The position numbers and the translations under genes are program-made. A stretch of 64,000 bases of DNA from Urechis unicinctus (Eukaryota > Annelida > Polychaeta > Xenopneusta > Urechidae): assembly GCA_034190875.2 (NCBI GenBank), contig CM067356.1:56869338-56933337 (forward strand), in the 5' to 3' direction. Below, one piece after another: positions 18,883-29,053 of this stretch. Below the pieces are notes generated by a model. That model saw nothing but the letters and a program-made list of their open reading frames with translations. It was not told where the DNA came from and did not search any database. How positions within the stretch are numbered: the first letter of the stretch is position 1; every line of letters begins with the position of its first letter.

Positions 18883-21800
18883 CTGACAATGTAGAAAATG
18901 AACGGGCTTATTTTATGTACATGATACAGTGGTTCATCAGGACCACCAACGGCTTGGGAAATGACATTGAATAAAACAGAAACCACTTGTTAATGAGAGT
19001 AATGGTAGTTCATTATATGATAGAGCTGGAGTACACAGTACTCACCCTTGATATTTTCTCCACAGTTTGATATTCTGTACTCTTGCTACATTTCTAATAG
19101 TGTATTCACTCTGGGACATGGTAGCATAGAACTCTTTTTCAGTGTTTTTTCTGTCATCGTTATCCCGACCAAGTGGAACACACTCAAAGTTGTTTGGGGA
19201 GACTGTGTCCATTGGGGACCATCCTTGCTTGGATGGAAGGTCCTGAGGGAGAAAGTACCTGGTTGTCATGTATGCTGGAAGAGGACTCCTGCAATACATA
19301 TTCTACATTAACTCTACGAAATTAGATAGCCACATCATAATTTAGTGATGTCAGTGATAACTACACACTGAAATAGAGGCCGTCTCCTAATTTTTCTATC
19401 CTTTCCAGTGGTTAGATTAGTTTGGACCATGGATGCAAACTCTATCTTGTAAAAGAAATGGGCATCATTCAACTCAAAGAAGTAAGCAGACTGTGCGTCC
19501 CAGAGAAATCTGGACTCGATGACATCTTGATATGGTCCTTTTCCATCCTTAAATCAAAACATCCACAACTGAAATGAGGCACACCCACACCATATAAGTA
19601 ACCAATCATACTGCTAATGCCAAACCTTTTACAAATGCAACTATTCACAGTTGAAATTCAATGTAAACAATTGTTGAATATCTCTCCTTGCACTGAAACA
19701 ACGGAATATTACCTTGGAAAATGGAATCCAGTTGTTAGATGGATCTTGCCAGTACCATATCCAAATGGTCTTGAGTGTATTATCACCCATAGTTTTTGGC
19801 TTGAATGGAGATGAGATGCAAAATGATTCAGTCGACAACCGGCGTATCTTGCCATATTTACATAGCATGGTGTCAAAATTGATAAGCGATGCCCCTGTTC
19901 CTTGAAACATTGATCTGGAAGCTGGAAACACAGATGATGACAGGAAATAATATGTTATCGGCTTACAGATTTAAACTGTAATTATCCAGAGTGAATACCT
20001 ACATGGTCACCTACCTTTACCAGCCAATATTCATTCGAGGTGGGGTCACTGTAACTTTTCTCAATCATGTCGTTGTCTTCTGTGAGATTGATCCATGTGC
20101 CGTCACACTCGATTTGCCACAGAAATCGGCTACAATGATGAAGCTGCTTGCAAGAGTCACCATGTGTGCATGTTCCATCTAGGTTTTCTTCGCATATTCT
20201 ATCAGTTCTTTGTTGGACCTGTTTTGCGGGATCCACTTTTTTAGCAAGCCTGGGTTTCGGTACAGGCTTTTCTCTGACTGATAGCTTCCGATTTCTTCAC
20301 GAGGCTTTAAGGCCTCATCATTATACCGCGGTATTTCACAAAACTCAGTGAATGACTTCTTCGGTACAGCAGTTTGAACTGGACTTCCAGGGATGATAAC
20401 TTTTTTAAGAAAATTAGATGGCAGCTTTTCTGCATCGCTTCTGTAAAATGTCAGAGTGCTTTTCACGTTTGGGGCGTCAAAACTATGACCCTTGGGACAA
20501 TCCTCGTCGGATAAACTACAAGTTCCTCTCAAATAATCATCACAAATATGGATCTTAAAACAAGCATACGGACCTTGGGAGCAAGCACCTTTGGGTGTAT
20601 TATGCTCAAGACATGTAACAGGATATGTTGACCGTATTGCTGTCATAGCCAATCTTCCCGGCATTCGATCCAATGAGCACTGTTTCAGAACATGCATGTT
20701 GTGACGATCTGATAAGTTATGACTCAAGTCACATTCTGTGTGCTTCGTGTTGGCCACGTACAGAGAACACAAATGAAGCAAGGTGCACTTTTCCTCAGTG
20801 CAGCCTTGTTCTGGGTCCCTGTATTTGTAGCACAGTTTTATCATTGGCAGGTACACTTGTACTCTTGCAAGTTCCCGCTGCCTGTTGCGCATATCCAGAC
20901 GTAGGCCTTTGCAATTTCTCAGATATTGCTCCATATCTTCGGCCGTGCTGATATGTGGAAACAATTCAGATCGCAGATCGCCTATTGTAGTTGCGCCAGC
21001 CTTCTTCTCCAGGATCCATTTGATCACTGGATTATTGTCCACTCTTGTATCCACACTTTCTTTACTGGAAAAATGCAATTCTTTGTCCAAATGGGAACCC
21101 TTCACCGCGGCATGCTCAAGGACATTTTTTTTAATAATGAGCATGCTCTTTTTAAGCTGCTGTGGGTTCAATTTCCCAAGGCGATGGACATTTATCACGC
21201 GATCATTGTGGGGCGAGAGGAAATCATGCCCAAACGTGCATTCATCGCCAGGCTTACAGCATTTCCCTCTGATAAAATCCGCGCACAAGTGCAGCATGGA
21301 GCATGCCTGGTCACCAGCGCACAACTCATTTGCGCTGTAATAAGGACAAACTCGTAAAAGAGAGTATCTTAAAATGATCAACTGCTCATCTTCTGAAAAT
21401 ATGTCCATGCCATTATTTTCAAAAATCTTGGCATTTCGTTTTTCCTTCAGACTATGTCCCAGCGTGCAGTGACTTGCCTTTTTACACGCACCAGCTATGT
21501 AATCCCTGCACATGTGTAAGAACGAACAGGAATCTTTGGAACAAGGTGTTTTGGTGGAGTGATAGTAACACATTTTCAAATTGTGGCTGAAGACCTCAAC
21601 TACAAAATCCTTCAATGGGGTCGAGCCTCTGAACACCTTGAATTGATGTTGGTGTTCAAGGAACTTAACGAGTTGCAGAACTGACACCGCGACTGGAACC
21701 AAGTTTCTTTGGTCCATGATTTCATGGATCTTTGCAACACCTTTTTTTGATTTAAGAATCCATTGAAATACAGAATTTGAATCAATGTGTTTTGCTTCTA

Positions 21801-22818
21801 CCAGTGTTCCTTTGTCTCCGAATTCACTATTTGCCACGCTATCGACTGAAACATCACTGTCATATTCACCGCTGCGTCTTCGTGAATCCATTCCTCTACC
21901 TCGTCCTGGACCTCCAACTCGTGTTTGGCCCCCACCTTGGCTTGGACCTCTACCTCGGCCTGGACCTTTCCCTTGTTTTGGACCACCACCTCGCACTTGA
22001 CCTCCATCCTGTCTATGGCCTTTATAATACTGTAAGCCTCCACCTCGTTTTTGGTCTCCACCTTGGCCTGGACCACCACCTTTTTCTGGACCTCCCCCAT
22101 GTTTTGGACCACCACCACGCACTTGACCCCGACCTCGACCTGGGCATCCATCATGTCTTTGACCTCCATCATACTGTGGACCTCCGCCTCGTTCGTGGCA
22201 CCCGCTTTGGTCAGGACCACCACCTTGTTCTTGACCTCTTCCATGCTGTGGACCACCACCTGGTACTTGACCTCCACCTCGGCCTGGACCTCCACCACAA
22301 TGTGGTCCTCCACCACGCTGTGGAACTCCCCCTCTTTCGTGGCCCCCGCCTTGGCCTTGACCACCACCTCGTTCTTGACCTCCTACATGCTGTTGACCGC
22401 CACGTCGCACTTGACCTCCACCTCGGCCAGGAACTCCACCTCGTCCTTCATTTTGGCCTCGACTACCACCTCGTCCTTCATTTTGGCCTCGACCACCACC
22501 TCGTCTGTAATCGCCACCTATATCGTGCTTTCCGAATTCTTCCTTTTGTGTTAGACCAGAATTGTTATAATGGTTACCTTCGGGATGAATTGAATGATCT
22601 TCATATGGATATGCTGCAGCAGCAGGGGGTCCACTTGTGTGTTGGTGGAGTATAACAACAGTGGTGCCTGGGGCAGGCTGCAGGGGTTGGTAATAGGCTG
22701 GGGGTGGTGCGGAATAGGCCGAAGGTGGTGCGGAATAGGCCGGGGGTGGCGGGGAATAGGGTGTTGGCGGCTGAATATGTGGCGCCTGAGGACGTGGTCC
22801 ACTTAGGGGGTTCCCCAA
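18264..22818 (-). CDS. ZAP/PARP12-like mono-ADP-ribosyltransferase (multi-exon)
   Basis: By family, a cytoplasmic RNA-binding ADP-ribosyltransferase of the PARP12/ZC3HAV1 group: CCCH fingers bind RNA, WWE domains bind ADP-ribose chains, and the PARP domain transfers single ADP-ribose units from NAD+. Counting from 22818, order is: Pro-rich segment with PPAY motifs (1-60), RGG tract (about 105-310), winged-helix-like segment (347-415), CCCH fingers (417-531), a second winged-helix-like segment (595-660), more CCCH fingers (663-778, one degenerate), a finger starting ICEENLDGTC, two WWE domains, and the PARP domain. The PARP domain has LFHGT, YGKGAYFA and Ile in place of the catalytic Glu (NPSIYVVF), so mono-ADP-ribosylation is expected. 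The protein ends in CIVM, a CaaX box. Splice phases close across all junctions, giving about 1,335 residues. No in-frame ATG precedes residue 310, so either an upstream start exon exists or translation begins at 21891. Confidence 0.9.
19046..19288 (-). CDS. PARP gene exon: start of PARP catalytic domain
   Basis: Acceptor ATTGCAG, donor AAGG|GTGAGT (19046). It encodes a Pro-rich linker and the family's pre-catalytic region FECVPLGRD...YTIRNVARVQNIKLWRKYQG, the VQN..LW..Y motif found in PARP7 and PARP10-15. Two bases are carried to the last exon. Confidence 0.85.
19369..19547 (-). CDS. PARP gene exon: rest of WWE2
   Basis: Acceptor TTTAAG at 19548-19549, donor CA|GTGTGT at 19369. It encodes GPYQDVIE, FFYKIEF, MVQTNLTTG and IRRRP, the second half of a WWE domain as in ZAP and PARP12. 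It starts in phase 0 and ends with two bases carried to the next exon. Confidence 0.82.
19713..19921 (-). CDS. PARP gene exon: end of WWE1, start of WWE2
   Basis: It runs from a pyrimidine-tract acceptor (TTTCCAG, exon from 19921) to the donor AAG|GTAATA at 19713. It encodes the INFDTM and IRRLST motifs that close WWE domains and then WIWYWQDPSNNWIPF, the opening of a second WWE. Phases are 1 in and 0 out, matching both neighbours. Confidence 0.8.
20011..22818 (-). CDS. PARP gene exon: RGG tract, CCCH modules, start of WWE1
   Basis: The frame is open from just after a TAA at 22861-22863 down to a stop at about 20181, but the last finger and WWE start (DRICEENLDGTC...WQIECDGTWINL) are in a second frame. 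The switch falls around the run of six T at 20237-20242: one extra base there joins the frames. A 53-base intron (20274-20326, GT...AG) would also keep phase but has no pyrimidine tract, so I favour a single-base indel, real or from sequencing. The exon ends in phase 1 at AG|GTGA (20011). Its 5' boundary is unresolved; I see no good acceptor before the Pro-rich segment. Confidence 0.8.
21889..22506 (-). repeat. Gly/Arg-rich (RGG) coding repeat in the PARP gene
   Basis: About 205 codons of imperfect short repeats on GGG, RGG, GQ and GGP, with a variable third base. RGG tracts typically bind RNA and drive condensate formation and are arginine-methylation targets. The opposite strand is also open across this repeat, which is a mirror effect. 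Confidence 0.85.
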
Positions 22819-23639
22819 TAATGATGGAATGTTATTCGACGGCGGATTTTCTTTTGGGTGTTACCGTGCCTCGGTGGCCCTGACATGACTTAAAAATGGC
22901 GCCCAAATTCTGAAATTGAAGCAAACTAGCATGGTTAGTAGAAATGTCATATTTTTAGCAATGGTTTCAGTATTTGGCTGTTGTCCTCTATACAAGCTCA
23001 ATCTAGAAGACATATAAAAGACATTCCGTCCTAACAGAATTTTCTCAGGGACGTTGGTCACGGTACATTGTAGCACCTCGTTTTTCATCAGTAATCATAA
23101 ACTTCCCATGCCTCCTCCCCCACTCAAGACCAGATGAATGTTTGGCAGGATATACAAATATGGCACATGGTGGACTCTACTAGATATCCAAAGTAACAAA
23201 TGGTTGGATTTCGAGGGATAGAATAAGAAAATATTAGATCCTTGCATGCGTAGTCACTCGAACCGGTCCGTCGCTACTAATTAGCTCATGTATGTTCATA
23301 GCTCATTTCGAGGCACCGATGCTAATAAACTGAATCAGATTTTCATCCAAATAGATAAATGTAAAATGACCATGGAAAATGAAGACATTTAATCAAAATC
23401 CTCTTATTATACTGATTTAACCTGTAATTGTAAGACACCATATTCCCCGCGATACGGCAAGTAAGTGGTGATCCCGGCCAAATTTTAACATATTTTGTTG
23501 CATGCACTTTCTCGTTACTGATAGTAAATAAATATTGTCACGCGCTATGCCACTGTCTGGCTAACAGATGTCACTGTATTATGCGTACTGTGTACCGATA
23601 ACCGGGGCCTCTATACAATAAAACATCTATTACCTAGTC
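22819..23639. other. Upstream flank of PARP gene, no exon identified
   Basis: A start exon or promoter for the minus-strand PARP gene is expected here or further upstream. A minus-strand frame (22861-23088) begins with ATG and ends at the TAA just before the large exon, but it has no PARP-like features. I see no confident TATA box or first exon. Confidence 0.4.
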
Positions 23640-24170
23640 CCTATACCTTACATCCCCGACCCATGCCCAGCTATTAAGTAAGTGGATACAGCCTGGATCT
23701 TCTCTTTCATCGGACGGAATTTAGCTACCTTGTCAATAATTAGCTTGAATTCTTCTTCAGATATCTTCCCGTCGGTATGCGCGGTAGAGATATAGCTTTT
23801 AATCGTGTTTGGCTCGCTGTCGGCCAAGACTTCATATGAGACGGCGAGTTTTGATAGGCGACGTGGCAGCACGGAGCAATGCGGTTTACATAGAAGATTG
23901 CGCAACGTCCTACGTTATTTTTAATTGAATCTCTGTTGAGTTATATGGTTGATAACCTTGACGAAAATATCACTTATGGATACGTACGGTCGTCTGACCA
24001 TACAACAATTGAAAATAAAGCTGAAGAAGCTGAAGCTGAGGTCAGCTATTTCTTGGAATGGCCATACAATTACCGCTCAATGCCACACTACACCTCATCT
24101 TTTATGAACAAATGTGTCAACTTCGCGTCCAAATCCACCGGCCGCATGTTTACCTCGCAGCTCACCCCCG

Positions 24171-24207
<37 letters not shown>

Positions 24208-25640
24208 AGCAAACCAATATGGAATTGTAAATGACCACGAAACTTTCTCAACAAGATGAATTTCTCCAACATGAAGGCCCTACCCACTTCATAGAAACTC
24301 AATGCCTTGAGGTGAGGGACAAAACTCTTGGACAAACCAGTTATAAAGCTTGGCTTCTACGCTTTGATCCACAGCCGTAGCTCGTTTATCCCGCTAGTTA
24401 TCGAGTTGACTTAGCAGTCTAGATGATAGAGCTGGATTAGTCATTTGTTCCGACGCCTATAGCAGCCAGTTCTATATACAGCTGGACTTGGAACTCCTCG
24501 AGAGTCAAATGCTCTTCTACCAGAGCGAGCTTGGCGACAGACTGGAGTACGAGCTCACGTTCAACGACAACAGTCGTGTGATTCACGCCACGGGTGATGC
24601 CAGCTACCCAATCTCAATGGAATATGACATGGTCACCTAGCCAGAGCTGGCCCGAATGATCTGTAACTTGTACCACGGGTCGGCTCACGATTCTGTATGA
24701 CTGTGTGGCCACAGGAAACTTGCATTCACTAAGTGGCACACTGTTGAACATCAACTTGAACGTACCAGTTCGTAGCAAAAAAAGGCATTCTGCTGATCTT
24801 TGAAGACCCAGCCAATGCCTTATTTGCCAGGAAGACAGAGTCGTTCAACAACCAGAAAATTACAAAGGTCGAGGTGACCTACGTGAGCTGGGTCATGCGA
24901 TTTCACACCTCGGGCCGTGACTCATTTGAAGACGCCCTGAGAATGAAGTGATCCCGACTAGTGAGCAAGGTGCCGCTGTGCGCCCGCTATTTGCACAGAC
25001 CAAGCTTGCCAAAGTGCTTAAACAATATAGCGCAAATACCAATATATGTTTAGCTGGGAGACAGCCATAGTGTGCACAGATGCTCTCCTGATAACGCTGA
25101 TAACGACGGTGACAGCTGTTGCAGGGTTAGGCGTTATTGCCTGGGCGGCATACTAACAAATCAGACTTTTAGAAACAGCACGACTAGTTTAAAGCAAGAT
25201 GGACCCTGATAGCATCTTTGACCGCCTTCTTTCAGAACCAGTCATGGAAGGGGTGGAAACTAACGGTCGCCCACCCGCTGATGGCGACTAAAACCGATTC
25301 CGGGCGAGTTGAATACGCCTAATCACGCGCCCGTGAGGCGAGTCATAGCGACTTTGCCAAAAACATGCTTGAGATGTTAGTTTCCGGTTTTTGTCCATTA
25401 ATTGTGCCATAAAATACGCGTGAATCAACAAGCTTTAGATCAGGTTATCAGAAAGTTAGAATTTCAAAAGGGTAAGCTGATTTGGCTCAATCAGCAGTAT
25501 TGATAATAAAAAAATAGTCTTTGGGTCGACTGAAAATTCCGTCGTCAGTTTTTATGAATATGATGTAAGATCGCGGACCCAAGTTAAGATAATTGATAAA
25601 TAAGACCCCAGATAAGCGCAGTTCGTCTACGATACAATTC
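23640..25640. mobile_element. Polinton/Maverick-like fossil, broken
   Basis: Several stretches resemble proteins of Polinton-type virus-like elements known from marine invertebrates. A minus-strand stretch at about 23650-23900 holds the ISEEEFKLIIDKVAKF motif. Plus-strand pieces at about 23940-24950 look like a capsid-region relic, with ELTFNDNSRVI and KGILLIFED as the clearest words. Boundaries are approximate, I see no terminal inverted repeats, and the copy is heavily broken and old. Family assignment is from memory of motif style, so moderate. Confidence 0.5.
24171..24207 (+). repeat. Poly(C) run of 37
   Basis: 37 consecutive C, preceded by a nearly pure C stretch from 24164. Homopolymers this long are often mis-sized in assemblies and can form i-motif or G-quadruplex structures. 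Confidence 0.98.
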
Positions 25641-25644
25641 ACGA

Positions 25645-25960
25645 ATGCCAATATGTGGAAGGTACCCAGCAGCTCCCGTTCAAGGTTCGATAGGGTTTAG
25701 CATTTTGAGCTGGCCCCGAGTGAATCTAATGCTAGAGAAAGAGAGCACCAAAGTTTTGTATTTGTTTGACCTGGTCCCAACAATTTTTTCATCTATGACA
25801 GAATGTGAGAGAGGCTTCAGTGTGATAGGCCAAACAAAGAATAACTGGCGGTCCAGCATATGCCATTCCATATTAGTCAACCTCATGATATTCTTAACTT
25901 CGCTCCTGACAGTGAGACCGATTCATTAGATACGGGTGTGTGTGGGTGCTGACTGAATAC
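25645..25960 (+). pseudogene. hAT transposase C-terminal fragment
   Basis: The open frame contains STKVLYLFDLVPTIFSSM followed by TECERGFSVIGQTKNNWR and a short LVNLM helix. This is the hallmark end of hAT-type transposases and their ZNF862/KIAA1586-like relatives (consensus about AECERGFS...NRIKTKLR...LMRI), the dimerisation region. The upstream DDE catalytic part is missing, so it is a fragment. Confidence 0.75.
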
Positions 25961-26183
25961 ACAGTCAAGAGATGTGTGTTTGCAGTTAAGGCGTGCTAAG
26001 CGTTAATATATATCCGTCTTCTGTCGTAAACAGTTTTACTCAATTTTACTCCCTCTACCTTGAAGCTTCTGGTCCGCCAGCTACCCGTCATTTATTCCTT
26101 AACCCCGACGTAACTACCTCATTAAGGGGTGAACGCACAGGTGGACCTGCCAGAAGCCTCTTAGCCGTTAACGGATCGAGGGA

Positions 26184-26206
26184 GGGGGGGGGGGAGGAGG
26201 GGGGGG
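26184..26206 (+). repeat. G-run cluster
   Basis: Eleven G, then GG flanked by A, then eight G. A G-quadruplex former by composition. It lies directly before CAGTCTTC, which could be the terminus of a hAT-like element. Confidence 0.8.
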
Positions 26207-26339
26207 CAGTCTTCAAAAGTAACGGAATATAAGGGAGTGAACCAGGGAAAAAAATGGGGGCGGCGGGCGAATTCGCCCTGGAAATGCCTGAAAGAGCCCC
26301 CGAAATCGTCCAAAAAAGCACTTACGAGGGCGACATAAA

Positions 26340-26580
26340 AACTGGAAATCGCCGAGTAAGTAGTGGCGATGGCCAGTGCAGTTATCACGCCGCTAGCGCT
26401 CGGCCCCGCCGCGCACGCACACGCACGGCGGCCGGAGGCGCACGCGCACGCACGCTGTCTTGCGCCCGTATGTCGCAATGAACTCTGATAGAATTCAGTG
26501 GTCCGTCGATCGGTTACGGTCTGCATGCATGTGAGATTGTGAGCGCGCGCGGTTGCACGCGTTCGTTATGCATGCGGAGT
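26340..26580. promoter_or_regulatory. CpG-rich patch upstream of hAT-like start
   Basis: About 240 bases packed with CG dinucleotides and alternating GCGCAC runs, in sharp contrast to the AT-rich surroundings. It lies 240-480 bases before the ATG at 26818, as a promoter of the hAT-like unit might. Alternating purine-pyrimidine runs could adopt Z-DNA. Confidence 0.45.
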
Positions 26581-26817
26581 ATCGTATATTACCGTAAACA
26601 TCATACAGTATTACAGAGCCGATTGTGTATACTACGTGTTATACGTAACAAAGTGCGCAATTATTGTTGCGCATCGCACATTCATATATATGCGTTAACA
26701 ATTCCAGTGCTTGTGAGTGGTATGTGCAAACACTTCACTCAATCGGCAAGATATCTTCGGTACTTCGTCTTCGGTTGAATAAGTTGAAAAGACTCCTATT
26801 GGAGCATCACTCAAGAT

Positions 26818-27060
26818 ATGGAACGATTTCTCATTCGAGCCGGTACTTCCATTGAGCCGGATCCCGAGCCAGTGGCAGTGCAAGCACCGCCGAAGGCAAA
26901 CGTGACGCCGACGGTAAAGCGGAAAAAAACCTGTTTCCAACGAATCAACAGTCAAAGCCTGGGGCTTTGACTGGCTCGAGACCACGATTCACTGCAAGGC
27001 CCCGCCGCTCCTACCAGCCAAAAACATCTCGGAACAACAGAGGAAGCGATTGCTAAGTAC
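26818..27060 (+). pseudogene. hAT-like protein N-terminal fragment
   Basis: ATG 26818 opens MERFLIRAGTSIEPDPEP..., followed by KRKK. After a frame change in the A run at about 26921-26927 it continues VSNESTVKAWGFDWLETTIHC. The W.FDWL...C pattern resembles the N-terminal zinc-finger start of KIAA1586/ZMYM-like hAT-derived proteins. It is cut at about 27061, just where the fold-back element begins. It lies downstream of the C-terminal fragment, so the two pieces are not one gene in order. Confidence 0.5.
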
Positions 27061-27064
27061 ATGT

Positions 27065-27260
27065 ATGTATAATTTTCAAGTGCCACATGATTCACATCAG
27101 GCTGTGCTACAATTGAATTTCAATTCAATTTAATATATTGTACAATGAAGTGAATAACTTTACTGCGTAAAATGAGGTAGACGGTTCATTGAATAGTATA
27201 TTAAATTGAATTGATATTTAATTGTAGCACAGCCTGATTTGGCACTTGAAAATTATACAT
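27065..27260. mobile_element. Fold-back MITE
   Basis: Arms 27065-27149 and 27185-27260 are inverted copies: both read ATGTATAATTTTCAAGTGCC from the outside, then share TCAGGCTGTGCTACAATT and an AT-rich inner part. The left arm carries a 10-base extra segment. The loop is 35 bases. No coding capacity, target duplication not resolved. A non-autonomous DNA transposon is the natural reading. Confidence 0.85.
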
Positions 27261-27374
27261 TTTAAAATGGGTTAATGGGTAAGCGGGTATAAATAAAAAC
27301 AGCGGAAAGCCAGTAAGGTACTCAATTAAACTCAATTTAATACAATAAATACATTATTATAAATAAGTGGAAAG

Positions 27375-27500
27375 GTAGCCCCCGAAATTGTAAGAAGTAG
27401 CCCCCAAAAGAGTAGCCCCCGAAATGGAAAAAGTAGCCCCCGAAAGTTCAAAAAGTAGCCCTCGAAATTTGTCCAAAAATTGAATATGGAGCCCCAAAAA
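27375..27500 (+). repeat. Degenerate 'agcccccgaaa' array
   Basis: Six irregularly spaced units of GTAGCCCCCGAAA or close variants, separated by 2-20 bases. A further isolated unit (GAGCCCCCGAAATCGTCCAAAAA) lies at about 26298-26320, in the same orientation. Clusters of short motifs near element ends are typical of subterminal repeats bound by hAT transposases; that link is inference. Confidence 0.75.
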
Positions 27501-28759
27501 TTTTTTTAAATTTTTTTTCACTGGAGTGAACACACGCTTACGACAGAGCAAGATGACCAAGCATAAATTAGAGACATCTCTCTCCTCATTCAATATCATC
27601 CTTTTCGGTCAATTTGATAAATAAAGAAGTCATCTGGTCTTTACAAGAATAAAGTATATCTCTCCTTTTTCGGCCCTATAATGTCGTATGTGTTTGCCAT
27701 TTATCACGTTTTCAAAGTCGACAGAGCGAGGCTCGACGCTTTGTACATATGTTAGCTGTGAATTATATGTATCGTAGTTGGTAATAAGATTTATACATAG
27801 GCGTATGGTCATGTTATGTTTGGGGCGGTAAAATTTGTGATTGGCCGGTAACTTTTTCCTGCATAGGAGCCGATGCGCAAGGAAATCGAGAAAATACATT
27901 TCTCTTTTACCACAACACTTAATCGATCGAAGGCAGGTAAATCAGCACAAAATACCTTGTAATTGAGGACGCTTTCTTCTCTTTTTCGATCTATTTCCTT
28001 CACAAAGTATACCATCGAAAAACAGACACAGCCATTGCGAATTACCGCTTGCTGAACGGTTCCGAGTTGTCATTAGTCACTGGGAATTAGTTATGTTGAC
28101 TGCAGCATTTGGGTTGCAGGGTCATGTCACGTGGGTATTGATCTGCTATTGTGGGGAGGGGGCACGTCATAATTAGTGCGCGTTTGATCATGAATAGAAA
28201 TGTAAGATTCGCCATGACAAAACACGGCAATGCAAACATACACCATGCAATTAGTAACTTGTAAACTCGTTTATGTTATCGATAAAGGTGTTTAATGTGT
28301 AATCAAAATATGAGAGCTATCTGTAGAACCCCCCTCCCCATTTACACAAACGAAACTGTGCGATTTGGTATCTTCAATTTCGGTCCGAAGTCTTGGTTCG
28401 CCCAGCAAACAGACAAACGAGACCCTGATACTTTTGAAAGGTGGACAGCTTTGCTAACAGTGCTCATTCAAGTGTTCACTCGAGAACATATGTCAAAGCG
28501 CCACCTATGATACGCCGCGTGTTGCTTTGTCATAGCGTATCTTAAAAACACTTGGAATTCGGAGCCGTGGTAGCATCTACCAATGTAAAGGACTCGATAT
28601 CTTTCATAGGCATGTTGTGTGATATGGGTGATGGCAATTTGGCAGTAGTCTGGGTCTATGGTAAGCGGGATACGCGACTGTGAAAATTGCCACAGCGCAC
28701 AACTTACGTGGTTGTATCAGCAAAGCCGATTGGATTTTTGCAACCACCGAAAGGTGACA
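27501..28759. other. No gene recognised
   Basis: Overlapping minus-strand frames of 70-90 codons (27630-28015) have no recognisable domain. Nothing else is supported. Confidence 0.5.
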
Positions 28760-28986
<227 letters not shown>

Positions 28987-28988
<2 letters not shown>

Positions 28989-29053
28989 ATGAACCCACAC
29001 GACACATACACACACATACACGCACTCATACACACGTACATGAACCCACACGA
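28987..29053 (+). repeat. CA-rich tract flanked by 16-bp direct repeats
   Basis: ACATGAACCCACACGA occurs at 28987-29002 and again at 29038-29053, with a CA-rich 35-base middle. It probably arose by slippage at the edge of the microsatellite. Confidence 0.85.

Noticed and set aside
18883-18986. Extension of the PARP last exon upstream of its acceptor
   Set aside because: Reading through gives residues foreign to the PARP fold, whereas splicing at 18883 restores the conserved join and the phase.
21777-22655. Plus-strand frame of 292 codons with HLVLDLHLGLD-like repeats
   Set aside because: It is the antisense mirror of the Gly/Arg-rich repeat in the PARP exon; the minus strand has the domains and splice structure.
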